From Balneolaceae bacterium (GTDB taxonomy: Bacteria; Bacteroidota; Rhodothermia; Balneolales; Balneolaceae), in contig SLGL01000083.1 in the NCBI GenBank assembly GCA_007123785.1, forward strand, positions 1 to 12,255: DNA of 12,255 nucleotides. Reading direction: 5' to 3'. The position numbers and the translations under genes were made by a program. This document shows positions 1 to 7,086 of this stretch, one piece after another; within the stretch, counting starts at the first letter, position 1, and each line of letters starts with the position of its first letter. The notes beneath the pieces are model-generated. The model searched no databases. It saw only the letters and a list, made by a program, of their open reading frames with translations, and was not told the origin of the DNA.

Positions 1-2049
1 GAGTTTTTTCATATCATCAAGTGTGCAGATGCTCACCCCGGAATTCCCGATTTTTCCATAAATATCGGGACGATGATCAGGGTCTTCACCATAAAGAGTC
101 ACGGAATCGAATGCAGTAGAGAGCCTTGCAGCAGCCATCCCCTCACTTACGTAATGAAACCGTTTATTGGTACGCTCCGGTGTTCCTTCACCGGCAAACA
201 TCCGGGTGGGATCCTCTCCTTCACGTTTGAACGGAAACACACCGGCAGTAAACGGGAAATAACCAGGCAGGTTTTCCCGAAGGGCAAATTTCAATCTTTC
301 GCCAAGATTTTTTGATTTCGGCAGCGACAACCTCGGGATTTTGGTTCCGCTCAGCGATTCACGATACAGCTTGTTTTTGATCTCTTTGCCGCGAATTTTT
401 ACGGTAAACTCGTCACCCGTATATTTTTCATAAAGTTCCTCCCACCCCTCCAGAATGTTAGTCGGCAGCGGGTCCAGTTTAACAGCCCAGTGTTGTTCCA
501 TTTCCTGAAGCCTGAATATCATTTTCTTTTCATCTTCAGGTGCCCAGTTTTTAATCTGACTGATGGTTCCCCGAACCTGATCCAGTTTTGCTGCAATTTC
601 AATCTGCTGCCCGGCCCATTCGTGATAATCCTGAACCGTCTCGGAAATTTCAGACAAATATCTTTGCCTTTTGCCCGGTATGATCGCCTGAGTATGAAGG
701 TCCTCAGCCGGTTCACAATTAGTAAACAGCTCCGGATGCCAGTTCAGTCCGTGCTTTTCATTGATTTGTTCCACAATCGCCGCAAACAACCGATGTACAC
801 CTTCATCATTAAACTGTGATGCAATGGTTGGATAGACCGGCATATTTTTGGGTTTGATATGCCAGTCACCCCGGTTTCGCTGAATCTGTTTGCGAACATC
901 CCGTAAAGCATCCAGTGAGCCTTTCTTGTCAAATTTATTGAGAACCACAAGATCCGCGAGATCCAGCATGTTTATTTTTTCAAGCTGAGTTGCTGCACCA
1001 TACTCATGGGTCATCACATAAATGGGTATATCGCACAGATCTACAATTTCTGCACCGCTCTGCCCGATTCCACTGGTTTCAACAATAATCAGATCAAATT
1101 CGGCTGCTTCATAAACAGCAATAGCTCCCCTTACCGCATCACTGACCGATTTATTGGATGCTCGCGTAGCCATGCTTCTCATAAACACGCGGTCTGTGTC
1201 GATACTATTCATGCGGATACGATCGCCCAGCAATGCACCCCCAGTTCGCACTTTGGAGGGATCAATCGAAATCACACCAATATTAATGTCGCTGAATTCC
1301 GTCAAAAACCTGCGAATGATCTCATCGGTTAGTGAGCTTTTACCAGCACCTCCGGTGCCCGTAATTCCAAGCACCGGGATCGATTTTTTTTTCTTGTTTG
1401 ATGCTGTATTACTATTGTTGATTACCAGTTTTTCACCCTCAAACCGTGCTACATCACGCACATTGTTTTCCAGTGCGGAGATCGTCCGTGCGATTGCATC
1501 GGGCCGTCTTTCAAAAATACCAGCGGGATCTGCGGGAGCGGTATCATTCGTATCGAAATCGCAGGTTTTCATCATAAAATTGATCATACCCTGAAGACCC
1601 ATCTTGCTGCCATCCTCAACAGAAAAAATACGGGTCACACCGTACTTATGTAACTCCTCAATTTCATCGCTGGAAATTACCCCGCCTCCGCCTGCAAACA
1701 GATGAATATGTGAGGCATTTTTCTCACGCAACAGATCAATCATATATTTGAAATATTCCACATGCCCGCCCTGATATGAGCTAATGGCAATTCCCTGAGC
1801 ATCCTCCTGAACGGCACAGTTCACAATTTCCCGTACTGACCGATTGTGACCTAAATGGATAACCTCTGATCCCGTTGCCTGTAAAATACGCCGCATGATA
1901 TTAATACTTGCGTCGTGTCCGTCGAATAGACTGGCTGCAGTTACAAAACGGACTTTGTGTTTGGGCTGATATTTCTCATAAACTTCTTTTTTTCCCGGTA
2001 ATGAAACGGATTTTTTGGGCTTTTTCTTGATGTTTGAACCGTCTGACAT
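1..2049 (-). CDS. icmF: Fused isobutyryl-CoA mutase IcmF, N-terminal 683 residues (cut by window edge)
   Basis: Adenosylcobalamin-dependent enzyme that interconverts isobutyryl-CoA and n-butyryl-CoA, with its own G-protein chaperone fused in. The frame is open from the ATG at 2049 down to base 1, so the C-terminus is missing. Seen in the translation: a lysine-rich N-terminus; a B12-binding domain at about residues 33-165 with the Asp43-Gly44-His45 cobalamin motif; a MeaB/ArgK-like GTPase at about 215-430 with P-loop GTGGAGKS (231-238), switch region ETSGIGQS (324-331) and NKFD (371-374); a linker; then the start of the mutase TIM barrel. The order B12 domain-GTPase-mutase is diagnostic of IcmF rather than plain methylmalonyl-CoA mutase. 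In the barrel, RMFAGEG places Phe618 where methylmalonyl-CoA mutase has the active-site Tyr, favouring isobutyryl-CoA. The second specificity residue (a Gln in IcmF) lies outside the window. This start is chosen because it sits a normal distance before the B12 domain and behind a promoter-like box. Confidence 0.95.
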   Translation of the reverse strand, partial: MSDGSNIKKKPKKSVSLPGKKEVYEKYQPKHKVRFVTAASLFDGHDASINIMRRILQATGSEVIHLGHNRSVREIVNCAVQEDAQGIAISSYQGGHVEYFKYMIDLLREKNASHIHLFAGGGGVISSDEIEELHKYGVTRIFSVEDGSKMGLQGMINFMMKTCDFDTNDTAPADPAGIFERRPDAIARTISALENNVRDVARFEGEKLVINNSNTASNKKKKSIPVLGITGTGGAGKSSLTDEIIRRFLTEFSDINIGVISIDPSKVRTGGALLGDRIRMNSIDTDRVFMRSMATRASNKSVSDAVRGAIAVYEAAEFDLIIVETSGIGQSGAEIVDLCDIPIYVMTHEYGAATQLEKINMLDLADLVVLNKFDKKGSLDALRDVRKQIQRNRGDWHIKPKNMPVYPTIASQFNDEGVHRLFAAIVEQINEKHGLNWHPELFTNCEPAEDLHTQAIIPGKRQRYLSEISETVQDYHEWAGQQIEIAAKLDQVRGTISQIKNWAPEDEKKMIFRLQEMEQHWAVKLDPLPTNILEGWEELYEKYTGDEFTVKIRGKEIKNKLYRESLSGTKIPRLSLPKSKNLGERLKFALRENLPGYFPFTAGVFPFKREGEDPTRMFAGEGTPERTNKRFHYVSEGMAAARLSTAFDSVTLYGEDPDHRPDIYGKIGNSGVSICTLDDMKKL

Positions 2050-2117
2050 AAAACTGGAATAAATCTTTAGATGAGTAATAGCGAATTCATTGAAGATACG
2101 AATATTCTCTCTCTTAT

Positions 2118-2123
2118 ATTATA
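2118..2123 (-). promoter_or_regulatory. Candidate -10 box of icmF
   Basis: On the minus strand 2123-2118 reads TATAAT, a perfect sigma-70-type -10, about 70 nt upstream of the icmF ATG. No good -35 hexamer lies 17 nt further upstream, so this is a candidate only. FCB-group sigma factors often use a different consensus. Confidence 0.35.
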
Positions 2124-2150
2124 TGCGAAGTTTCAGGTTTTTAGGTAATG

Positions 2151-2167
2151 CGGTTTAGTATAAACCG
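2151..2167. promoter_or_regulatory. Perfect palindrome, candidate operator between icmF and mscS1
   Basis: CGGTTTA at 2151-2157 and TAAACCG at 2161-2167 are perfect reverse complements separated by GTA. The element lies about 28 nt upstream of the icmF TATAAT box and about 100 nt upstream of the first MscS gene. The size and spacing resemble a dimeric repressor or activator site. No regulator gene is visible in the window, so its owner is unknown. Confidence 0.4.
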
Positions 2168-2190
2168 GTGATATGCTGAATAATTTTCAA

Positions 2191-2221
2191 TTGGGTGACA
2201 CGAATTAATCTGCTACCTTTT
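2191..2221 (+). promoter_or_regulatory. Weak Bacteroidota-type promoter candidate for mscS1
   Basis: TTG at 2191-2193 is followed 20 nt later by TACCTTTT (2214-2221), one mismatch from the Bacteroidota -7 pattern TAnnTTTG. The position, about 50 nt before the ATG at 2269, is suitable. The match is weak and could be chance. Confidence 0.25.
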
Positions 2222-2268
2222 TTGATACCACTCAATCAAATTCATCTGATTTCAGTAGTTTAACCCTT

Positions 2269-3150
2269 ATGCTTAATAACGAATCCTCATTAGAAGAATC
2301 AATAGCCATTTCAGAAACTGTTCTGAGCCTGTTGATCAGCACTGGCATTCTCATAATAGTAATTATTATTCTTCGGGCAATTATATCCCGTTTTATCCGA
2401 AAAAGTGTCGGCTCGCTTGAACTTCAGCGAAGGTGGCTTGTTCAGACAAGAAACGCACTTATTTTACTCCTGCTGCTGGGACTCATCAGCATCTGGGCTG
2501 AAGAGCTTCAGACCCTCGCCCTGTCCGTCGTGGCGATCGCTGTAGCATTTGTGGTGGCTACCAAAGAACTCATTTTATGTGTCACCGGTTCTATACTGAA
2601 AACGGGTTCCGGTTCATTTAATATCGGAGACCGTATTCAAATCAAGGATTTTCGCGGTGATGTGATTGACCAAAACCTGCTGGCCACCACCATACTTGAA
2701 GTGGGGCCTGGAAAACTCACTCATCAGCGTACTGGGCGTATGACGGTCATCCCCAACGCTTTGTTTGTTTCAGAGCCTGTGATTAACGAGAGTTTTACAC
2801 ACGACTATATGCTGCACGTATTCACAGTTCCTTTTAAGCGGGAAGATGATTGGCAAACTGCAAAAAACAAGTTTATCGAAGCAGCAAACAAACACTGCAA
2901 ACCTTATCTGAAAGAAGTCCGCAAATATATGGAGCAGGTTAGCAAGCAAAAGGGACTGGACATACCCTCCGTCGATCCGCGAGTGACCATTCAGATTCCG
3001 GCAGCCGGTGAAGTTCACCTGATAGTGCGGATTCCCACTAAATCGGGACAAAGAAGTTACATCGAGCAGTCCATTCTTATGGATGTGTTCAGCAAACAGG
3101 ATTTTTCACCAAAAAAAGAGGAGAAAAAAGTGGACGACTCTATTTCATGA
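2269..3150 (+). CDS. MscS-family mechanosensitive channel (divergent type), first of tandem pair
   Basis: A 293-residue inner-membrane protein of the small-conductance mechanosensitive channel family, which releases solutes on hypo-osmotic shock. Seen: hydrophobic segments at about 17-40, 62-77 and 83-110 (TM1-TM3); a beta domain beginning FNIGDRIQI and running to VIPNALF, with the conserved Pro-Asn; then an alpha/beta cytoplasmic domain and a lysine-rich tail. TM3 (83-110) is rich in Val and Ala and lacks the regular Gly/Ala packing pattern of E. coli MscS. It also carries Lys99, Glu100 and Cys104, so gating may differ. It is followed 81 nt later by a second MscS gene on the same strand; a shared transcript is possible. 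The ATG at 2269 gives the full TM1. No clear Shine-Dalgarno is present. Confidence 0.88.
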   Translation: MLNNESSLEESIAISETVLSLLISTGILIIVIIILRAIISRFIRKSVGSLELQRRWLVQTRNALILLLLLGLISIWAEELQTLALSVVAIAVAFVVATKELILCVTGSILKTGSGSFNIGDRIQIKDFRGDVIDQNLLATTILEVGPGKLTHQRTGRMTVIPNALFVSEPVINESFTHDYMLHVFTVPFKREDDWQTAKNKFIEAANKHCKPYLKEVRKYMEQVSKQKGLDIPSVDPRVTIQIPAAGEVHLIVRIPTKSGQRSYIEQSILMDVFSKQDFSPKKEEKKVDDSIS

Positions 3151-3231
3151 AGTCCTAATTCCTGATTTTACCATGACATATTTGATATTATTTGCTGAAA
3201 AAACGGAAAACAAACCTAATATCTCGAGACA

Positions 3232-4167
3232 ATGAACCTCATTGAATTTGCTTCAGAAATGCCATTGCTTTATCGCATTCTGCTGATCATCTTTATAGCA
3301 GGTGGCGCACACATTATCGTAACGATTATTCGGCGAATTTCTCAGTTTATTCTTTTAGGACAAAATCTGACTCCACAGCAGGGTGGATCGGAATTTGCAA
3401 AAAGATATCCCCGTACAGCTACGGTAATTACGATTCTGGAGAGCACTCTTACATTCATCATCTATTTTGTAGCGCTTGGGCTTATTCTCCAGGAATTCAA
3501 CTTATCCCTTCGAGCCTATCTTGCCAGTACTACAGTTATTGGTTTGGCCATAGGTTTTGGATCTCAAGGTATTGTGCAGGATGTTGTTATAGGTCTTACC
3601 TTGATATTTTCAAATCTTATTAAAATGGGAGATGTTGTTGAAGTATCTGGTCAGATTGGCCGCGTGGATTCGGTGGGGATGAGGTTTACAGTTTTGATCA
3701 ATCTTCATGGCCAGCGCGTATTCCTGCCAAATCGAAATATCGCAGTCATCAGCCAGTTCCGGGGAGGATGTATTCGGGCATACGTGGATTTTCAAATACC
3801 GGGAAATGAAAATGCCAATAGAATCCGACAAATTGTGAGTCCGCTTGCTGCCGCTCTCTACAGTCAGCATAAAGCCATTGTAATGGAAGAGCCTGAATAT
3901 TTCGGAGTTCAAAACACTACAAAAGGAGGATGGCGATATATACGATACAAATTCAAACTATGGCCTGGCCAGGGAGCACTGATCGAAACCAACTTCCGGC
4001 AAATGGCGCTTGCCCGCCTTCGAGAGAACCTTCCTGATTATGCCGACTGGATGATTAACATTACCTACCGGTCCGAACGACTGATCATCAAAGATGGAAC
4101 ATTGATAGATGATTCAGACTCTGACGAAGGCCAGCCACTTAACCCACAAACAGAAGTACCCCAATAA
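3232..4167 (+). CDS. MscS-family mechanosensitive channel, second of tandem pair
   Basis: A 311-residue membrane protein with TM1 at about 13-33, TM2 at about 64-87 and a pore-lining TM3 at about 93-127. TM3 is Gly-rich (GLAIGFGSQG at 104-113), matching the Gly/Ala-packed pore helix of MscS. The beta domain follows (MGDVVEV, then VFLPNRN with the Pro-Asn motif), then a C-terminal alpha/beta domain with a short acidic tail. It differs strongly in sequence from the channel upstream, so the pair is not a recent duplication. The 81-nt gap upstream shows no terminator, and I saw no strong promoter there. The stop at 4165-4167 lies 10 nt from the stop of the convergent MscS gene, with no terminator hairpin between them. 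Confidence 0.9.
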   Translation: MNLIEFASEMPLLYRILLIIFIAGGAHIIVTIIRRISQFILLGQNLTPQQGGSEFAKRYPRTATVITILESTLTFIIYFVALGLILQEFNLSLRAYLASTTVIGLAIGFGSQGIVQDVVIGLTLIFSNLIKMGDVVEVSGQIGRVDSVGMRFTVLINLHGQRVFLPNRNIAVISQFRGGCIRAYVDFQIPGNENANRIRQIVSPLAAALYSQHKAIVMEEPEYFGVQNTTKGGWRYIRYKFKLWPGQGALIETNFRQMALARLRENLPDYADWMINITYRSERLIIKDGTLIDDSDSDEGQPLNPQTEVPQ

Positions 4168-4177
4168 ACTACACTTT

Positions 4178-5071
4178 TCACTTCTCAGTAATTAGAGACT
4201 CTTCTAACGGCTTTTCGGAACCATTAAGATAGCTGATCGTACGCTGCGGGAAAGGAATCACGATTCCTTCAGTTTCAAACCGTTTTTTGATGCTTTCAAG
4301 AACATCACACTGCATGACAAAAGCATCCGGTGTGTCGGCAGCCCAGGCCCATGCACGCAGCAAGACAGCGGAATCCATCAATTCGAGTACCCGCACCATT
4401 ACTTTCGGCGTTCCCTTTTCAATATCTTCCGGTGTGCGATTATCGAAGTTAAGGGGATGATTCTCTATTTCTTCGGCCATGATTTTTTTGGCCAGATTTA
4501 TATCTGAGCCGTAACTAATACCGATATCTATCAGGCGGCAGATCTTTTTATCTGTATAATTGGAGTTGGTGAGCACCTGATTGCTGATAATGGAATTGGG
4601 AATGATGATGCGTTGATTTTCAAAATTCCGGATCACCGTATGGCGCAGGCTGATATCTTCCACAACGCCGCGCACCCCATCGCTCATGGAAATACGATCG
4701 TTGATCTGGTACGGTTTAGACATTACAATAAATACACCACTTACAATATTCCCCAATGCCTGCTGAGCCGCAAATCCAACAGCAATCGCCATAATACCGG
4801 CCGCCCCTACGATGGAATGAGCCACAGGTCTTAAAAACGGAACCACCGAAATGGCAAAACTGATTCCTACTATATAGACCACTACGGAGATAGCGTGCTC
4901 CAAAAACTTATACGTGGTAAGGTTTTCAATTCCCTTCTCCTGGCTTTTCTCCAAAAATCTTTTGTACAGGTAATTCAGTATCTTTGCGAGTACAAATGTT
5001 ACTGTAAGAATGATGATAATTCTGAAAAAGATCTGGAGATTCGTCAGATCTGAAGTTAGTTGTTCTTCCAT
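4178..5071 (-). CDS. MscS-family mechanosensitive channel, canonical type
   Basis: A 297-residue protein and the most MscS-like of the three channels here. TM1 spans about 15-36, TM2 about 58-77 and TM3 about 84-118. TM3 has a Gly/Ala-rich face (GAAGIMAIAVGFAAQQALGN, 89-108) close to the E. coli MscS pore helix. The beta domain contains GVRGVVEDIS and RIIIPNS (Pro158-Asn159). The C-terminal domain ends with EGIVIPFPQRT, a sequence typical of MscS C-termini. The start codon is only 3 nt from the stop of the upstream lipoprotein gene, so the two are almost certainly co-transcribed. The expected role is osmotic-shock solute release in the inner membrane. Confidence 0.94.
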   Translation of the reverse strand: MEEQLTSDLTNLQIFFRIIIILTVTFVLAKILNYLYKRFLEKSQEKGIENLTTYKFLEHAISVVVYIVGISFAISVVPFLRPVAHSIVGAAGIMAIAVGFAAQQALGNIVSGVFIVMSKPYQINDRISMSDGVRGVVEDISLRHTVIRNFENQRIIIPNSIISNQVLTNSNYTDKKICRLIDIGISYGSDINLAKKIMAEEIENHPLNFDNRTPEDIEKGTPKVMVRVLELMDSAVLLRAWAWAADTPDAFVMQCDVLESIKKRFETEGIVIPFPQRTISYLNGSEKPLEESLITEK

Positions 5072-5074
5072 GTT

Positions 5075-6826
5075 TTATTCGTTTCTGTTTTCTTCGGTTT
5101 CACCATCGATAATTTCGATTTCTTCTACCGGCTCCTCTTCCGCTTCTGATACCTCATCTGGATCCTCCTCAATGATTTCAGGCCCGGTATCTCTTGGCGG
5201 GAAAACCATCTCCACTTCGGATGTAAAACCTTCACGCACCGGCACTGATCGCCGGATTGCATAAGGCTCCGGCCTTTCGTATGGATCAACTACACCTGGA
5301 TCCCACCTGCCGTTTTCATTCACATCTTCAAATACGATGATTTTATATTCAAGCGGAGGCAGGTTATCGATTAAAAGGGTTCCATCAGCAAACGTTGTAT
5401 CCACACGGATGCTTTCTTCCCGGTCGGTCAGAGTAACATAGTTAAGCAGATCGGGATCATCATTTTCCATTGTGATTTCAATACCCCCAAGCTGATTTCG
5501 CTGCCATATATCCGGCTCAATCAGTTCGCGATCTTCTTCCCATGGATTCCAGACACGGAACTGATAGCGGATTCCCGCTTCCCAGCTTTCATCAGGAGAT
5601 ATCCGGAGGATATGGCGGTCTGTTTCCACATGAGGCCAGTTTTCAATAATCTGATCACCAGCCACCACCTGCAGTGAGTCTGTCACGTTATTATCGTCAA
5701 TGAATTTCGTATAAGCCACTTCAAGAGGTTCATCGGGGAAAAGCCCGCTGCCGGCATTGTGAAAAACGGTTTGAAGGATAGTGGTATCGGGTTCAGCTGA
5801 TCCGGTAAAAGGCGAAAAATCAACCTGAAGGCGGTTTCCGGCCTTGTCGGTAAAACCTTCTGGCCTAAGTGTAAATGTTTCCGATTCGGACAGCGGCTCC
5901 TCAGACTGAGCAAAAACAATGGTAGGGTCGTCTGTGGATTCAAAGAGCGGATAGGCCCGGGTTATCTCATTTTCAAGGGTATCTGTGACCGACAGGTAAG
6001 CTCCCGGCCGCCAGGTCACCTCCTCGGAGAGACGAAGACGGAGCCGTTTTTCGGAAAGCAGCCCCACCCCTTCGATCCGAGGTGCAACCGTATCGGGCAC
6101 GGAAAAATATAGAGTGCCAAGGTCAATCGAATCACCATGAGAAACATTAAAGGTTTCAAACCGAAACGGCTGGGCGCGCTCACGGTTCCGGTCCCAAATT
6201 CGGTTTCGGTTGATGTCATCCACCCAAAACGCTTTATAGGTACCCTCAGCGATATAACCAAAATTTACTCGGCCCGATGTATCAGTCTGTGCCACATAAT
6301 TGGCCCGTTGCGTCAGGTCATATGGTTCACGGTAGAGAAAAATCCGTTTACCGCTGTCGCCCTGTCCGGTTGTGGCATCCAGAATACGGGCTGTAATAGA
6401 AGCCTCATCCAAAACATCTCCTGTAGAGAGTGCAATTTCGTACGGGCGTTCCATCTTATTACGGTTAGTGTCGGTCACATCAGTCCCGGCCTGCACGATG
6501 ATAGTGGTATTTTCAGGCAGAGGCCGGGTAAAAGAAACAATTCCGGTTCGACGACTGAAATCTACTTCAAATTCAATTCCCAAATCCGGTTCAACACTAA
6601 TGTTCTGGCGAAAAGAGTTACGGTCAACAAATTTATCGAACTTGAACCGTACCTCATTACCCTCGAAGTTGGTAGTACCGCTGGGAGGATAGGTTTCCAA
6701 AACTCTCGGACCAGTCCGGTCGGGCTCCCCTCCCGTAGGAGCCATCGGTGTGGCACAGCTTTTGATCAAGAAAAGCAGAAATATGAGTGATAAAAGGTAA
6801 TAAAGCGATTTCAAATGATGTGACAT
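5075..6826 (-). CDS. Ig-like domain lipoprotein (Big_5-type), surface or periplasmic
   Basis: A 583-residue secreted protein. A hydrophobic signal segment (residues 8-21) ends at LIKSC, making Cys24 a probable lipidation site; Lys at -2 is unusual for a lipobox. The mature start is rich in Pro/Gly/Thr and leads into RVLETYPPSGTTNF, the opening of a bacterial Ig-like domain (Big_5/SbsA type) seen in many Bacteroidota lipoproteins. The middle holds a carboxypeptidase-regulatory-like fold (TSGRVNFGYIAEGTYKAFWV) followed by an Asp/Asn-rich loop. A second such module near the C-terminus contains DVNENGRWDPG, resembling a calcium-binding loop. The last ~35 residues are strongly acidic. No enzymatic motif is visible; a structural or adhesive envelope role is inferred. 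It is first in an operon with an MscS channel. Confidence 0.82.
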   Translation of the reverse strand: MSHHLKSLYYLLSLIFLLFLIKSCATPMAPTGGEPDRTGPRVLETYPPSGTTNFEGNEVRFKFDKFVDRNSFRQNISVEPDLGIEFEVDFSRRTGIVSFTRPLPENTTIIVQAGTDVTDTNRNKMERPYEIALSTGDVLDEASITARILDATTGQGDSGKRIFLYREPYDLTQRANYVAQTDTSGRVNFGYIAEGTYKAFWVDDINRNRIWDRNRERAQPFRFETFNVSHGDSIDLGTLYFSVPDTVAPRIEGVGLLSEKRLRLRLSEEVTWRPGAYLSVTDTLENEITRAYPLFESTDDPTIVFAQSEEPLSESETFTLRPEGFTDKAGNRLQVDFSPFTGSAEPDTTILQTVFHNAGSGLFPDEPLEVAYTKFIDDNNVTDSLQVVAGDQIIENWPHVETDRHILRISPDESWEAGIRYQFRVWNPWEEDRELIEPDIWQRNQLGGIEITMENDDPDLLNYVTLTDREESIRVDTTFADGTLLIDNLPPLEYKIIVFEDVNENGRWDPGVVDPYERPEPYAIRRSVPVREGFTSEVEMVFPPRDTGPEIIEEDPDEVSEAEEEPVEEIEIIDGETEENRNE

Positions 6827-7086
6827 CAGTTTAAGAAATAAGTAAGGAATATAGGTAATTTTAAAACCTTCAGGAATAATGTTTAGCCCGGATATCTTTC
6901 ACGGGAATCGCTCCGCTCGGTACTTACAATAAATATGTTGAATGAAATGTAAATAATGTCTTTGCGGTGATCCGGGTTAACGGTAACGAACATTTCATTC
7001 AGAAATGATTGAGGTATGTTAAATAGACTTTCTCATTCACTGCGTCATTCGTTATTTTTCTCCAGTTATAAAATTAATGATCTGCC
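6827..7086. other. Divergent intergenic region, lipoprotein gene / pncB
   Basis: 260 nt with no ORF of note. It must hold the promoters of two divergent operons. A TATATT box on the minus strand shortly upstream of the lipoprotein start is a weak -10 candidate. On the plus strand no clear -33/-7 pair was found before pncB. The main structure is the inverted repeat listed separately. Confidence 0.6.
6939..7007. promoter_or_regulatory. 12-bp inverted repeat with alternative hairpin upstream of pncB
   Basis: TGAATGAAATGT (6939-6950) is the exact reverse complement of ACATTTCATTCA (6990-7001); the arms are 39 nt apart. The right arm can also pair locally: CATTTC (6991-6996) with GAAATG (7002-7007) across a 5-nt loop. 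The two pairings exclude each other. Between the arms lies GTTAACGGTAAC, whose GTTA and TAAC ends are also complementary. It may be a paired operator for a regulator of NAD salvage or an RNA switch-like leader; neither is proven. Confidence 0.4.

Noticed and set aside
1154..1594. 146-codon plus-strand frame inside icmF
   Set aside because: Antisense to the IcmF GTPase domain, whose motifs are intact.
2159..2172. 14-bp sequence TATAAACCGGTGAT also present at 12174-12187
   Set aside because: One match of this length in a 12-kb window is not far from chance, and the second copy lies inside coding-like sequence.
6137..6790. Long plus-strand open frame opposite the lipoprotein gene
   Set aside because: Antisense shadow of a gene with clear signal peptide and domains; low-complexity unnatural protein.
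6827..7086. Known NAD+ riboswitch upstream of pncB
   Set aside because: No conserved riboswitch core was recognised; only inverted repeats are visible.
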